From: Paulinella micropora
Taxonomy: Eukaryota; Cercozoa; Imbricatea; Euglyphida; Paulinellidae
Length of the DNA: 64,000 nucleotides
Assembly: GCA_019918135.1 (NCBI GenBank)
Contig: WBZZ01005227.1
Span: 198,501 to 262,500, forward strand
Direction: 5' to 3'
The notes beneath the pieces are model-generated. The model was not told where the DNA came from. It did not search any database and was given only the letters and a program-made list of their open reading frames with translations. Position 1 is the stretch's first letter; each line of letters begins with the position of its first letter. Positions 53,298 through 61,246 of the stretch are shown here, one piece after another. Both the position numbers and the translations under genes were made by a program.

Positions 53298-54537
53298 TTA
53301 CGTGAACGGCTCCTTGAACGCTAGACTAGCCGTGAACTTCACGTACACAAAACGGCCCCGTGAACGATGACAGAGCTTAGAGCTAATCGTCCCAGACATA
53401 TAAGCATCGTGAATGCCCATAGTTGCTTGGAGATTGTTAATATACAATTCGGCACATCCTCGTTGAACGGCAGCAAGAGTATCGGTGCTTCCTCCAAGTT
53501 CCATCTTCTGTTATGGAGCATACCAATGGCCAATACTGCATTGATACTGCTTATAAGGCATTCTAGCAGTTCCAAGGTTATCAATACTAGCATGGTCAGC
53601 GACCACATTTTGAGTTACGATATGCAAGCACTGAGCACGAGCAACGGCTTTATTTTACTTGAAGATTAAAATCATCACTATCCACCGGATTCACCTTTTG
53701 ATTGTAATATGTTTCATAAGTGTATGGGAGCCCATCCTTGCTTCCCATTTGTTCCAAAATATTTCTCTGCACGGCGGGAGCAAGTGAGAAGGTTTCCAAC
53801 ATAACAACTGGATTTGATACGGTGTAAGTCAAAGCAGAAACGTCAAAACCATCGGGAACCGCACCGGTGGCAGATCCAATAATGGCAAATGCTTCCTGAG
53901 GTGGTGCAAATGTCAAACGAAGTCTTATACCACTAATCAAAGAGGGAGGAATGAGAGTTTCTTCATTAAACACTCCCAAAAAGTAATGAAGAGGAATACA
54001 AACTCTCAAATATTGGCCAGTCGCAACGGCTGTGGGAGTATTAACGGCAAAATTGGTGACTGAGGTGTCGGTGATATTACTAGTAACTTCAACATTTTCT
54101 CTCTGTCCCGCCATCTGTGCTTGTCTGCGATAATCAAAAGGATAACGCCAAGGGAGAATGTTTCGCACCATTTTATTAACATCTTCAATTCGTTCAAGTT
54201 TGCTACCATCCTTGCTTTCCAACAAAAATCTTTCAAAAAATAGCGGTTGCTGGTGTGTTCTGAAAACCAATAGCACAGTCATTATCTGCTTTAGTATCCA
54301 ACCCATCTGCTTTAATGTCAAACGACAAATAACAATTTTTCCATAAACAAAATCAGTGCTTGCTTGTAATGTGAAAATCATTTCAGTCCCCGACGAACTG
54401 GTGTAAGTCTGCTGATCGGAGAAATTTCTCTTAAAGATGCTTCCCTGTTCAGTGAGTGCTGAATTTGCTGGCAACTCATATCTGAGGTTGTTGAGAGTCA
54501 TCAACTCCTCAGTATTTTTAGAATCCTTTCCTTCCAT
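53298..54537 (-). pseudogene. MCP: Major capsid protein (double-jelly-roll type)
   Basis: The start is the ATG at 54535-54537 (KMEGKDSKN). The early part has the layout of PLV/virophage capsids: ALTEQGSIFKRNF, a TSSSGTEMIFTLQ strand and a D-F block. Later come VNKMVRNILPWRYPF, VCIPLHYFLGVF and SGIRLRLTFAPP. Between about 54340 and 54240 the expected frame is shifted and then restored, with the changes near A and T runs. A TAA stops the frame at 53650, the C-terminal part continues in another frame, and a further TAA lies at 53511-53513. The end is TAA at 53298. The protein would form the icosahedral shell. Assignment is from pattern and context. Confidence 0.72.
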
Positions 54538-54615
54538 TTTTGTGTGTGCTTGTAGAATTGTCAAATTCGCAACGTTCCTATAATAAAAATAATAATAGAA
54601 ATTAAAAATAAATAA

Positions 54616-55014
54616 TTATTCACTTGAAACAGATTGTTTAATAATATCAACTGAATTTTGTATATTGTCAAGTCTTGTATCTTGTGGTGAAGTCAATGGA
54701 AACTCTCTTGCCTCAGCATTCTGAACCGCTTTTTTTAAATAAGCCAAACTGCTAACAGCAGTGTCTAAATCAACAACATCTGCATTTTCTTTGTTATCAG
54801 AAATGTCTGTTAATGTGTTTTGAATAGTACTTTTCTCATGCGAGACAAGATCACCAAATTCGGTTAATGGTTGATTAACTAATGGGGCACCATGACTACT
54901 CCACAATTCAAACTGATTCAATTGAAATCCATCACTTTTAGGCCGGTTTGCTTCATTTATTTTATTAATGAAGCTATTTGGCAAACGAATTGAAACACTT
55001 GAGTTTTTAATCAT
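54616..55014 (-). CDS. Small viral protein, unknown
   Basis: 132 residues from an ATG at 55012-55014, preceded by TTATTATATA. It is hydrophilic, with helical segments (TAVSSLAYLKKAVQNAEAR, TRLDNIQNSVDIIKQSV) and no membrane segment. It lies 78 bp upstream of the capsid gene on the same strand and appears intact. No family is recognised; it may be a minor virion protein (inference from position). Confidence 0.55.
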   Translation of the reverse strand: MIKNSSVSIRLPNSFINKINEANRPKSDGFQLNQFELWSSHGAPLVNQPLTEFGDLVSHEKSTIQNTLTDISDNKENADVVDLDTAVSSLAYLKKAVQNAEAREFPLTSPQDTRLDNIQNSVDIIKQSVSSE

Positions 55015-55038
55015 TATATAATAATAATAATTATTTTA

Positions 55039-55632
55039 TCAATTAGCATTAATTATTTTTTTCATAATTTGTAAATTCTTGTGCGTAATTCTTTCCTCTT
55101 TTATTTTCATTAAATCAGCCATGGCTTGATTTAGGTCATTGTCGCTAGTTTGAGCAACCTTTTCGGTTGATGGAGTTTCCTTAAAAGCATCTTCTATTGC
55201 TTCTATCTTACTTGCTGGTGTTGTAGTAGTTTGTTTCGGCACAGCAACAGGAGTTGAATTAACAGATTTTGGTAAAGATTGTTCAACCTTAAGTGGTGGA
55301 GACATTTCAACAGGTTTCGCATTTGGTTCGGGAGATGAATTATTTGCTGATGCTATGTCTGGTGCCTTTCTTTTCAATGCTTCATCTGGCACTTGATCTG
55401 GCTGTCCGCTGGGAATAGGTTGTTCATTTTTCTTACTACCGGATTTGCTTACTTTTTGTTTTATCTGACTTTTAATCTTACCGCTCTTAATATCCTCCTC
55501 TATCTTCTTTACTGCTAAGTATTCGGGCGATCCTTTACGGATTGTCATCAATTTTCCTTGTGCATTTTGTTTATGCCAAAGTGCAACTGCTTGATTGTAT
55601 GTGGTCTTGTACATTTTAGGTGATTCCACCAT
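55039..55632 (-). CDS. Viral protein with KGSPEY motif and Pro/Ser-rich middle
   Basis: 197 residues, ATG at 55630-55632 directly after TATATAAT. The N-terminus has YNQAVALWHKQN and IRKGSPEYLAVKKI, a short motif (K-G-S/T-x-E-Y-x2-V) familiar from proteins of large and polinton-like DNA viruses. A basic stretch, a long Pro/Ser/Thr-rich disordered part and a C-terminal helix follow. It ends in TGA. Appears intact. Function unknown; DNA or core binding is possible given its basic character. Confidence 0.6.
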   Translation of the reverse strand: MVESPKMYKTTYNQAVALWHKQNAQGKLMTIRKGSPEYLAVKKIEEDIKSGKIKSQIKQKVSKSGSKKNEQPIPSGQPDQVPDEALKRKAPDIASANNSSPEPNAKPVEMSPPLKVEQSLPKSVNSTPVAVPKQTTTTPASKIEAIEDAFKETPSTEKVAQTSDNDLNQAMADLMKIKEERITHKNLQIMKKIINAN

Positions 55633-55671
55633 ATTATATATTATTGCTGAAAAAAAAACTTTAATTTAATT

Positions 55672-56572
55672 TTACAGGTTTGTCATATCTCTATCCTTAT
55701 TTAATCGCAATATAGTAGAGAAATTCTTTCTAAACTGGGTTGTTCTATCACTAGCAGTATTGTTAATTGCTAGGAATGAATAAGGATCTGCCGTGGCATA
55801 TTTAACCATATTGTAAAATTCATTTTTAGTGAGAAAAGGACTTTCATATTCATCTGCCAGTCTGTCAAGTTCGCTTCTCCTTACTCCATTAAAAATAATC
55901 GCCCAATGGCAATTAATTCTTATTCTTCGTGGAAGTTGTGTATATCTCTGAGTTGCTACCCATAATGACGCCTTAGCATGTGTTGAAGCGAAAAACAACT
56001 CAGTAAGCACTTCTGATTTGAGAAAAGTTTTACTCTGTGCGATGTCATCCAATAACAGTAATATTTTTTATGCCTTCTTCAATCCTTTAGTTTTAATCAG
56101 GTCCTTTTGTTTAGTTAATATTTCTCTCATTAACTCAGGCTTATCTTCTTTTATTATGTCTTTTTTTAACTTGAGAGTGTCTTCCAAAAATTGGGCACGG
56201 ACTTAAGCAAAAGACGACTATTCTATCATAAAATCCTTTCAACATGTTCTTTTTGGCGAGTAGATTACAAATCATAACTGATTTGCCTCCGCCAGTACTT
56301 GCACATATAACCATAATCCCCATTGCTGGCAATATTCCTTCTTTTTGAATAGGAAGCAATTCAACACCATCTCTTTGTGTTTTAATTGGTTGTATGTCCA
56401 AGTCATTTTTAAATTTGGGCGGTGTTTTGCTATCTAACTCTGTTATTACTGGTCTGTCAATAGTAAATTCCTCGTGTGCTTTTTCTATGTTGGTTTTTTC
56501 TAGATTCTGCTTCAAAAGTGTTTTTCGTGGCAACTTGTTTGCTATTAATCCTTTATGTATAGATCTAGGCAT
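55672..56572 (-). pseudogene. Genome-packaging ATPase (FtsK/HerA, A32-like)
   Basis: The ATG at 56570-56572 gives MPRSIHKGL. Walker A is CASTGGGKSVM at residues 90-100 of frame 56572-56141. Near 56195 the frame changes at a T/A run. The middle is readable to a TAA at 56068-56070. Directly after it comes the hydrophobic strand and Asp-Asp of Walker B (LLLLDDIAQS), continuing in frame 56052-55672 to a TAA. Total length of about 300 residues fits PLV and virophage ATPases. It would pump DNA into the capsid. Broken at two places. Confidence 0.8.
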
Positions 56573-57518
56573 GTCTTACTATATTATGGGTTTTAAAATA
56601 GTTTGGATTATATCTGTACTTATCATATTCAGCACCAAATGGTTAAGGTGGTGAAGCATAATTATAGAAATAAGGAGAGTAAGGACTACCAAAAGCATAA
56701 TTACTTGGAGGATTGACAAGTGGTTTAAAATCTTTTCTTTCTGGGCGAGTTTGGACTTGTCGCGGAATTTCAGCGGGGAAGTTTCTCGTCAGTTTTCGTT
56801 TCATTTTTGGAAACTCTCTTTTTTCTTTTATTCTGGTCTGAATGACTGCTCTATTGTATTTATTCACCATAAAGTGATTATTTGTGTTGCTATAAAGTGT
56901 GTTGCCTAGTGATTCAAAGTCATTCTTGGTTGCTAGCACACGATCTCGTCTTTGTTCGTTGCCTTTAATAAATGGGTTTGTTTGTGAAGTGCCAATTCCA
57001 CCATTTTGGTCGCTTGGCATTAGAAAACGAATAAGTGCCAATAGGTCTTCTCTTTCATCAGCAGGAGATTTTCCTATAAGCTTATCAACCAATTTATCAA
57101 TACTTCTCATACTATCAACCATTCGGTCATTAGTTGTTGCATTATCTGGATCTTCTTTTAAATTATTCTGTGGCGGTTGAACAGGTTCCTCTACGAATGC
57201 TGCTGTTTGTGGATATGGTTGAGGTTGTGGTGCTGGTGTTGGTTGTGGTGCTGGTGTTGGTTGAGGTTATGGTGCTGGTTGTGGTTCAGGCATTGGCTTT
57301 GGTTCAAGTGTTGTTTCTGGTGCTGGTGTTAGACCTTTAGGTCTTGCTTTTTCAAATTCCGAATCCTTCAATTCTAAATCTTCTAATTGCTTCATTTGTT
57401 CTGGTGTCAATTTACCCCTCACTTCTTCATAAATTCTCTTATCTAATACGTCATCTACCTCTGCTATATCTGCCTTACTAACCCCTTTGTTTAATGCTTG
57501 CATTATAGCTTTTCCCAT
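56570..57518 (-). pseudogene. Pro/Gln-repeat viral protein, two premature stops
   Basis: ATG at 57516-57518 (MGKAIMQALNKG). After about 80 residues comes a Pro-Gln-Pro-Ala repeat, interrupted by TAA at 57267-57269 exactly where the repeat expects Gln. The same frame goes on through PYPQTAAFVEE and a helical domain (MRSIDKLVDKLIGK) to YFYNYASPP and TAA at 56643-56645. Reading past this gives about 25 more residues of similar Tyr/Asn/Pro-rich style (PFGAEYDKYRYNPNYF) to TAG near 56570, next to the ATPase start. No family is recognised; probably structural. Confidence 0.6.
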
Positions 57519-57565
57519 CCACTAATAGGATCGTCATAATCTGACGATGTCAAAGATATTTTCTT

Positions 57566-58945
57566 TCAAGTTTTATTTTTTAGCAAATTAACAAATCCTT
57601 TCAAATGCTTCACTTGGGACGTCTTATCTTGAAGTACATCCAAGTTATTGCCAAGTCCGACTGAATCAATAGGTGCTACTACCATTTCTGCTTGATTTGG
57701 TGTGGGCTGAACCTCAACAATTATTTCCTTCTCAAAATCTGCTGAAATATTTTTTTGATTCATTGCATTTCTTTTTTCTATAAAATTATTAATTGTAGTT
57801 TCATTCGCCGGTGCAATAAGAGAATATCCTTTCACGCCATCCGCTTTTTCTTGTGATTTCACCATTTGATTGAACGAATTTACCAAGGTTTCATATTGTT
57901 TCCTAAATGTAGCAGGATTGGTTATTTTATTTACTTTAAAGTTAGTGTCTTTGTCAAAACTGCCCACAGTATTCATAACACCAATCATAGAATTTAATGT
58001 TTGGTCTACATTGTGTATAAAAGCATTATATTTCGCATCTGGAGGTGTTAATTTAATAGTTTTCCAGAATTTCATCGCATCTAAATATGATACTCCACCA
58101 CGAGCACGTCCCTGTGCTTGTAATGCCATTTTAGATATATCAGTTTTTGAGAACATTGAATTGTAATTGTCAGAAATAGTTTTAGCAACTTCTTCACTTG
58201 CCAATCCATTACTAGTCAAATATTCTATTATATTAGTAATTCTTTCAAAGTATCGTTGGTCGGCGAAATTTTGGACATTTTTATCACCAGTAGCATATAA
58301 TAGATCATGTTCAAAAGCAATTAAATCCAATGTGTCTGCTGGTAAAATGTAAGGAAACTTACCGCGAGTTCTATCTTCTAATTGGAGTCGACTTTCTACT
58401 CGTGTGGCAGGGCCATTATAATTGCTTCCAGTAGTATGAAATCGTTCTTCTTCCAATTTAATGATAGCATCTGGTTGAGCAGTCCATATGCTGTATATGT
58501 GCGTTAGAAATGCACCAAAAGCAACCGCGCCCGCAGTTTCAACACCTCTTTTAAATGTTTGCCATGCCATTAATGTTGATACTTGTAAGCCTAATCTTCT
58601 TAACATATCCTTCAACACTTGTAAGCCTAATCTTCTTAACATATCCTTTAACACATAATCACCCATTCTTTGTTGTCCCACTGCAATTAAGCGAGGGTTA
58701 GGCGGAGGCAACTCTGGTGGTGCTTCGTTTCTTGCTAATGCTTCTAATGCCCTTCTGAAAGACTCCGCACTTGATCTTCCCATCACCGCAGTAGTCATGG
58801 CACGAATTTGAGGATGATTAGCAGTAATAGTTAGTAAGCGATTCCATGCCAATCTGCTCACACCATAACGACCTACTCTTTCAATAGTATTTATTATTCT
58901 ATTTAATGCAGGACTCATAATTATTTCTCTTATACTTTCAAGCAT
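57566..58945 (-). CDS. Viral protein with parvovirus-type phospholipase A2 motif
   Basis: 459 residues are open from ATG 58943-58945 to TGA 57566. A helical N-terminus with a 12-residue tandem duplication (VLKDMLRRLGLQ twice) and a short hydrophobic segment (AVAFGAFLTHIYSIW, about 140-155) come first. Then follows the PLA2-like core: NYNGPAT (Ca-loop, residues 175-181), ADTLDLIAFEHDLLYATGD (catalytic His213-Asp214) and an Asp near 229. A long helical C-terminus follows. In parvoviruses this motif sits in the minor capsid protein and breaches the endosomal membrane. The frame is open further upstream, so the true N-terminus may belong to the next entry. Motif assignment is by eye. Confidence 0.7.
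   Translation of the reverse strand: MLESIREIIMSPALNRIINTIERVGRYGVSRLAWNRLLTITANHPQIRAMTTAVMGRSSAESFRRALEALARNEAPPELPPPNPRLIAVGQQRMGDYVLKDMLRRLGLQVLKDMLRRLGLQVSTLMAWQTFKRGVETAGAVAFGAFLTHIYSIWTAQPDAIIKLEEERFHTTGSNYNGPATRVESRLQLEDRTRGKFPYILPADTLDLIAFEHDLLYATGDKNVQNFADQRYFERITNIIEYLTSNGLASEEVAKTISDNYNSMFSKTDISKMALQAQGRARGGVSYLDAMKFWKTIKLTPPDAKYNAFIHNVDQTLNSMIGVMNTVGSFDKDTNFKVNKITNPATFRKQYETLVNSFNQMVKSQEKADGVKGYSLIAPANETTINNFIEKRNAMNQKNISADFEKEIIVEVQPTPNQAEMVVAPIDSVGLGNNLDVLQDKTSQVKHLKGFVNLLKNKT
58581..58652. repeat. 36-bp tandem duplication
   Basis: Bases 58581-58616 and 58617-58652 are identical except for one base (CTTCAAC/CTTTAAC). They add 12 residues in frame to the PLA2-motif protein just before its hydrophobic segment. 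Confidence 0.92.
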
Positions 58946-59643
58946 TGCATCTACGAATCTTGCAGTATCTCTTGGTGTATCTGTTAAACTTGGTACAATA
59001 GTTTTGTATTCTTCACCTATTTGTGTTTCGATTAAAGCATCCTCATGGTTTTCTTGTTTATATTCTATTCTTTTTTGTTCCCATTCTTTTAAGTCCTGAG
59101 TATGCCATTGTTTGTTTTCCCTCTTGCTGTTGCTTTTATTTCGCCTCTGCCTTTATTCAATAAATGTGTTAGCCCATCACGACTTATTGTTTCAAGTATG
59201 GATCTTTTTTCTTCTGGATATCCCCAGCGGGTTATCAATTCATCCATATCACGATTCATTTGACCAATAAAGTCTTTAATTTTTTGAATGTTTGCTTTAT
59301 CCTTAGTCTTTGCTAATTGTATCATTTCTAATCGTTATTCGTTTATGGGCATATTTCCAATTTTTCTTTCAAGTTCTTCTATTTTAACTCTATTTTCCCT
59401 AAGATGTTCCCTTAGCGCATTTTGGTCCATGTTGTTATATATACATGACCTTTCGCTTAGCATTTCGATCCTGTCTTTTAATCTTTCTATATTTGGATTG
59501 TCTGGCGCATCATCAAAATCAATAGCGTCTTGTATTCTATCTTCCCACTTTAGTTCATTGGCCTTTGCTGTAATAAATTCTATGGACTGACCTTTATGTT
59601 CTGATCTGGCTTGATTGTAATAATCAAACCATTTTTTTTTCAA
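58946..59643 (-). pseudogene. Coiled-coil region upstream of the PLA2-motif protein
   Basis: Bases 59643-59335 encode a charged helical stretch (ELKWEDRIQDAIDF, RENRVKIEELERKIG). A TAA at 59335-59337 closes it, and the same frame continues from an ATG at 59323-59325 (MIQLAKTKDKANIQ) to about 59140. A frame change there links to RENKQWHTQDLKEWEQ and on, without a stop, into the 459-residue frame. The unit could be one large gene with one stop and one shift, or two genes. No ATG is visible at the far 5' end, where a run of nine A lies. Confidence 0.5.
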
Positions 59644-59676
59644 GAAACCACATTTTTTAATCTGCTATAATATAGG
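59644..59676. promoter_or_regulatory. Divergent intergenic promoter region of the virus
   Basis: Only 33 bp separate the minus and plus gene groups. The sequence TGCTATAATATAG precedes the plus ATG. Similar TATAATATA or TATATAATA strings lie just before the starts at 55632, 55014, 56572 and 60192, so this may be the viral promoter element (inference). Confidence 0.45.
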
Positions 59677-59901
59677 ATGGAAAATAAAAAGGAAAAAAGC
59701 AAAGACGAGGAACAACTGGAGGAACTAGAACGGCTAGGGAAGGAAATCGACAAAATCCGCATCACTCAGAACTTAGTGAATAGAAACCCCAATATTTTTA
59801 GAAAACCTGAAAATATACTTTACCGCTTACCGCTATCAGATAAGCAACGAGAAGCAATTTACAATAATATAATTAGAGAAGAAGGTAAAATAGGGAGTTA
59901 A
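59677..59901 (+). CDS. Small charged viral protein, unknown
   Basis: 74 residues from ATG 59677. The first half is a Glu/Lys-rich coiled coil (EEQLEELERLGKEIDKIR). The second half contains RKPENILYRLPLSDKQREAIY. It appears intact and ends TAA. First gene of the short plus-strand group. Confidence 0.55.
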   Translation: MENKKEKSKDEEQLEELERLGKEIDKIRITQNLVNRNPNIFRKPENILYRLPLSDKQREAIYNNIIREEGKIGS

Positions 59902-59930
59902 GTATATATATTATTCATATTATTATTTGT

Positions 59931-60155
59931 GTGCTCGGCTATTTCGCGGACCGCCTGCGACTTTTACTCGCGATACTCGGAAAAAAGAATGAATTGTGTG
60001 CTTATTGTATAAAGCAAGGAATAGAAACAAAGTATGAATGTCTGTATAAACCTTTCAGTGATTGGTGTGTTAGTTTTGATGAGGCTATACCTTTAATCTG
60101 TTCCAGTGATAGTTCGTGGTATAAAATACATTTATATGAATGTAATTCTATTTAA
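59931..60155 (+). CDS. Possible small cysteine-containing viral protein, non-ATG start
   Basis: An open frame of 74 codons between two plausible genes, with six Cys (CAYCIKQG, KYECLYKPFSDWCVSF). It has no ATG; the first possible start is GTG at 59931. It may be a decayed gene whose start was lost, or chance. Confidence 0.35.
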   Translation: MLGYFADRLRLLLAILGKKNELCAYCIKQGIETKYECLYKPFSDWCVSFDEAIPLICSSDSSWYKIHLYECNSI

Positions 60156-60191
60156 ACATAATGATATATAATAATAACAAAGAATAACAAT

Positions 60192-60902
60192 ATGCCACGA
60201 GTTGGAGATTGTAAGAGAGGTAAAATTTATGCGATTAGGTCGTATCAGACAGACCAAATATATATTGGTTCAACTACACAGACATTGGCTCAACGACTTG
60301 GGAAACATAGAAGCGATTATAGGAAATATGAAAAGGGTAATTTTCATAATATAAGTAGTTTTGAAATATTAAAACATGAAGACCACTATATTGAATTAAT
60401 TGACGATTATCCGTGTGAAAATGTAGAACAATTAAGAAAGCGAGAAGGAGAAATAATAAGACAGAATGAGAATTGTACAAATAAATATATTGCAGGAAGA
60501 ACTACGGAGGAATTTTGTAAAGATCATAAAGAGACCATAGCGCAACGAAAAAAAGAATATGCGGAACTAAACAAGGAATATTTCAGACACATAAACAAAA
60601 AATGGAGAGAAGAAAACAAAGAACGACTATCACAAAAAAGAAAAGAATGGCTTGAGAAAAATGAAGACTATGTGTCACGATATCTTGAAGAATACGTGGC
60701 AAAAAACAAAGAACAACTATCACAAAAATGGAAAGAATATAGAGACAGAAATAGAGATGAGATAAACCAAAAAAAGAGAATGTGTCAATCAAAACTAGTT
60801 CAATGTGAATGTGGTAATTCTTTCAGAGATAATTTGTCAAAGCATCTTAAAACACAAATACACTACGACAATATGATCGGATTATCCGCTTTTGGTTTTT
60901 AA
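60192..60902 (+). CDS. GIY-YIG endonuclease with repeat region and C-terminal zinc finger
   Basis: 236 residues, intact, ATG at 60192. The GIY-YIG core is KIYAIRS (residues 11-17), QIYIGST (22-28), RLGKHRSDY with the catalytic Arg, and a Glu in the REGEII helix. Then comes a string of KEY/KEW-type repeats (KKEYAELNKEY, KRKEWLEKN, KWKEYRDRN) predicted to be helical. The end is a CxC...H-x5-H finger (CECGNSF...HLKTQIH, residues 205-224). The same arrangement is common in nucleases of large and polinton-like DNA viruses. Role is uncertain: DNA repair, resolution or mobility. Confidence 0.85.
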   Translation: MPRVGDCKRGKIYAIRSYQTDQIYIGSTTQTLAQRLGKHRSDYRKYEKGNFHNISSFEILKHEDHYIELIDDYPCENVEQLRKREGEIIRQNENCTNKYIAGRTTEEFCKDHKETIAQRKKEYAELNKEYFRHINKKWREENKERLSQKRKEWLEKNEDYVSRYLEEYVAKNKEQLSQKWKEYRDRNRDEINQKKRMCQSKLVQCECGNSFRDNLSKHLKTQIHYDNMIGLSAFGF

Positions 60903-61246
60903 TTTATTTTTGGAGACGGGCAGATTATCCCAATAAGAAGCGTGAGTACGCCTATAAACGTATTAGCATTCGCGCAACTAATTTCTGGATCGCTCAATCT
61001 GACAACACACAAAATGATTATGCTACATATAACTGCCATCTGAACAGCATATTTAATTAATCTTGCATCTGTCCTTTCTTTAAAGCAACAACATCGCCAC
61101 TCATCGTTTATCTCGTGATCTAATTTTTCTTGATCTTTTTTCAATTCTTCTTCTATACAGCGAGATTTTAATTCGGGAGTTAGTTCGCCATCCATATCCA
61201 GAACAGGTGGTGGTCTGTGAAGTCTAGTTGTATTATTGTTGGACAT
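60899..61246 (-). CDS. Viral two-helix membrane protein
   Basis: 115 residues from ATG 61244-61246. An acidic soluble N-terminus includes a Cys cluster (WRCCCFK). Two hydrophobic segments follow (VQMAVICSIIILCVV and FIGVLTLLIGIICP) with a short tail, ending in TAA at 60899. The start overlaps the end of the fibre gene by 14 bases, and the 3' end overlaps the convergent nuclease gene by 4. Intact; could be a virion membrane or entry-related protein, or a holin-like protein (unproven). Confidence 0.6.
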   Translation of the reverse strand: MSNNNTTRLHRPPPVLDMDGELTPELKSRCIEEELKKDQEKLDHEINDEWRCCCFKERTDARLIKYAVQMAVICSIIILCVVRLSDPEISCANANTFIGVLTLLIGIICPSPKIN

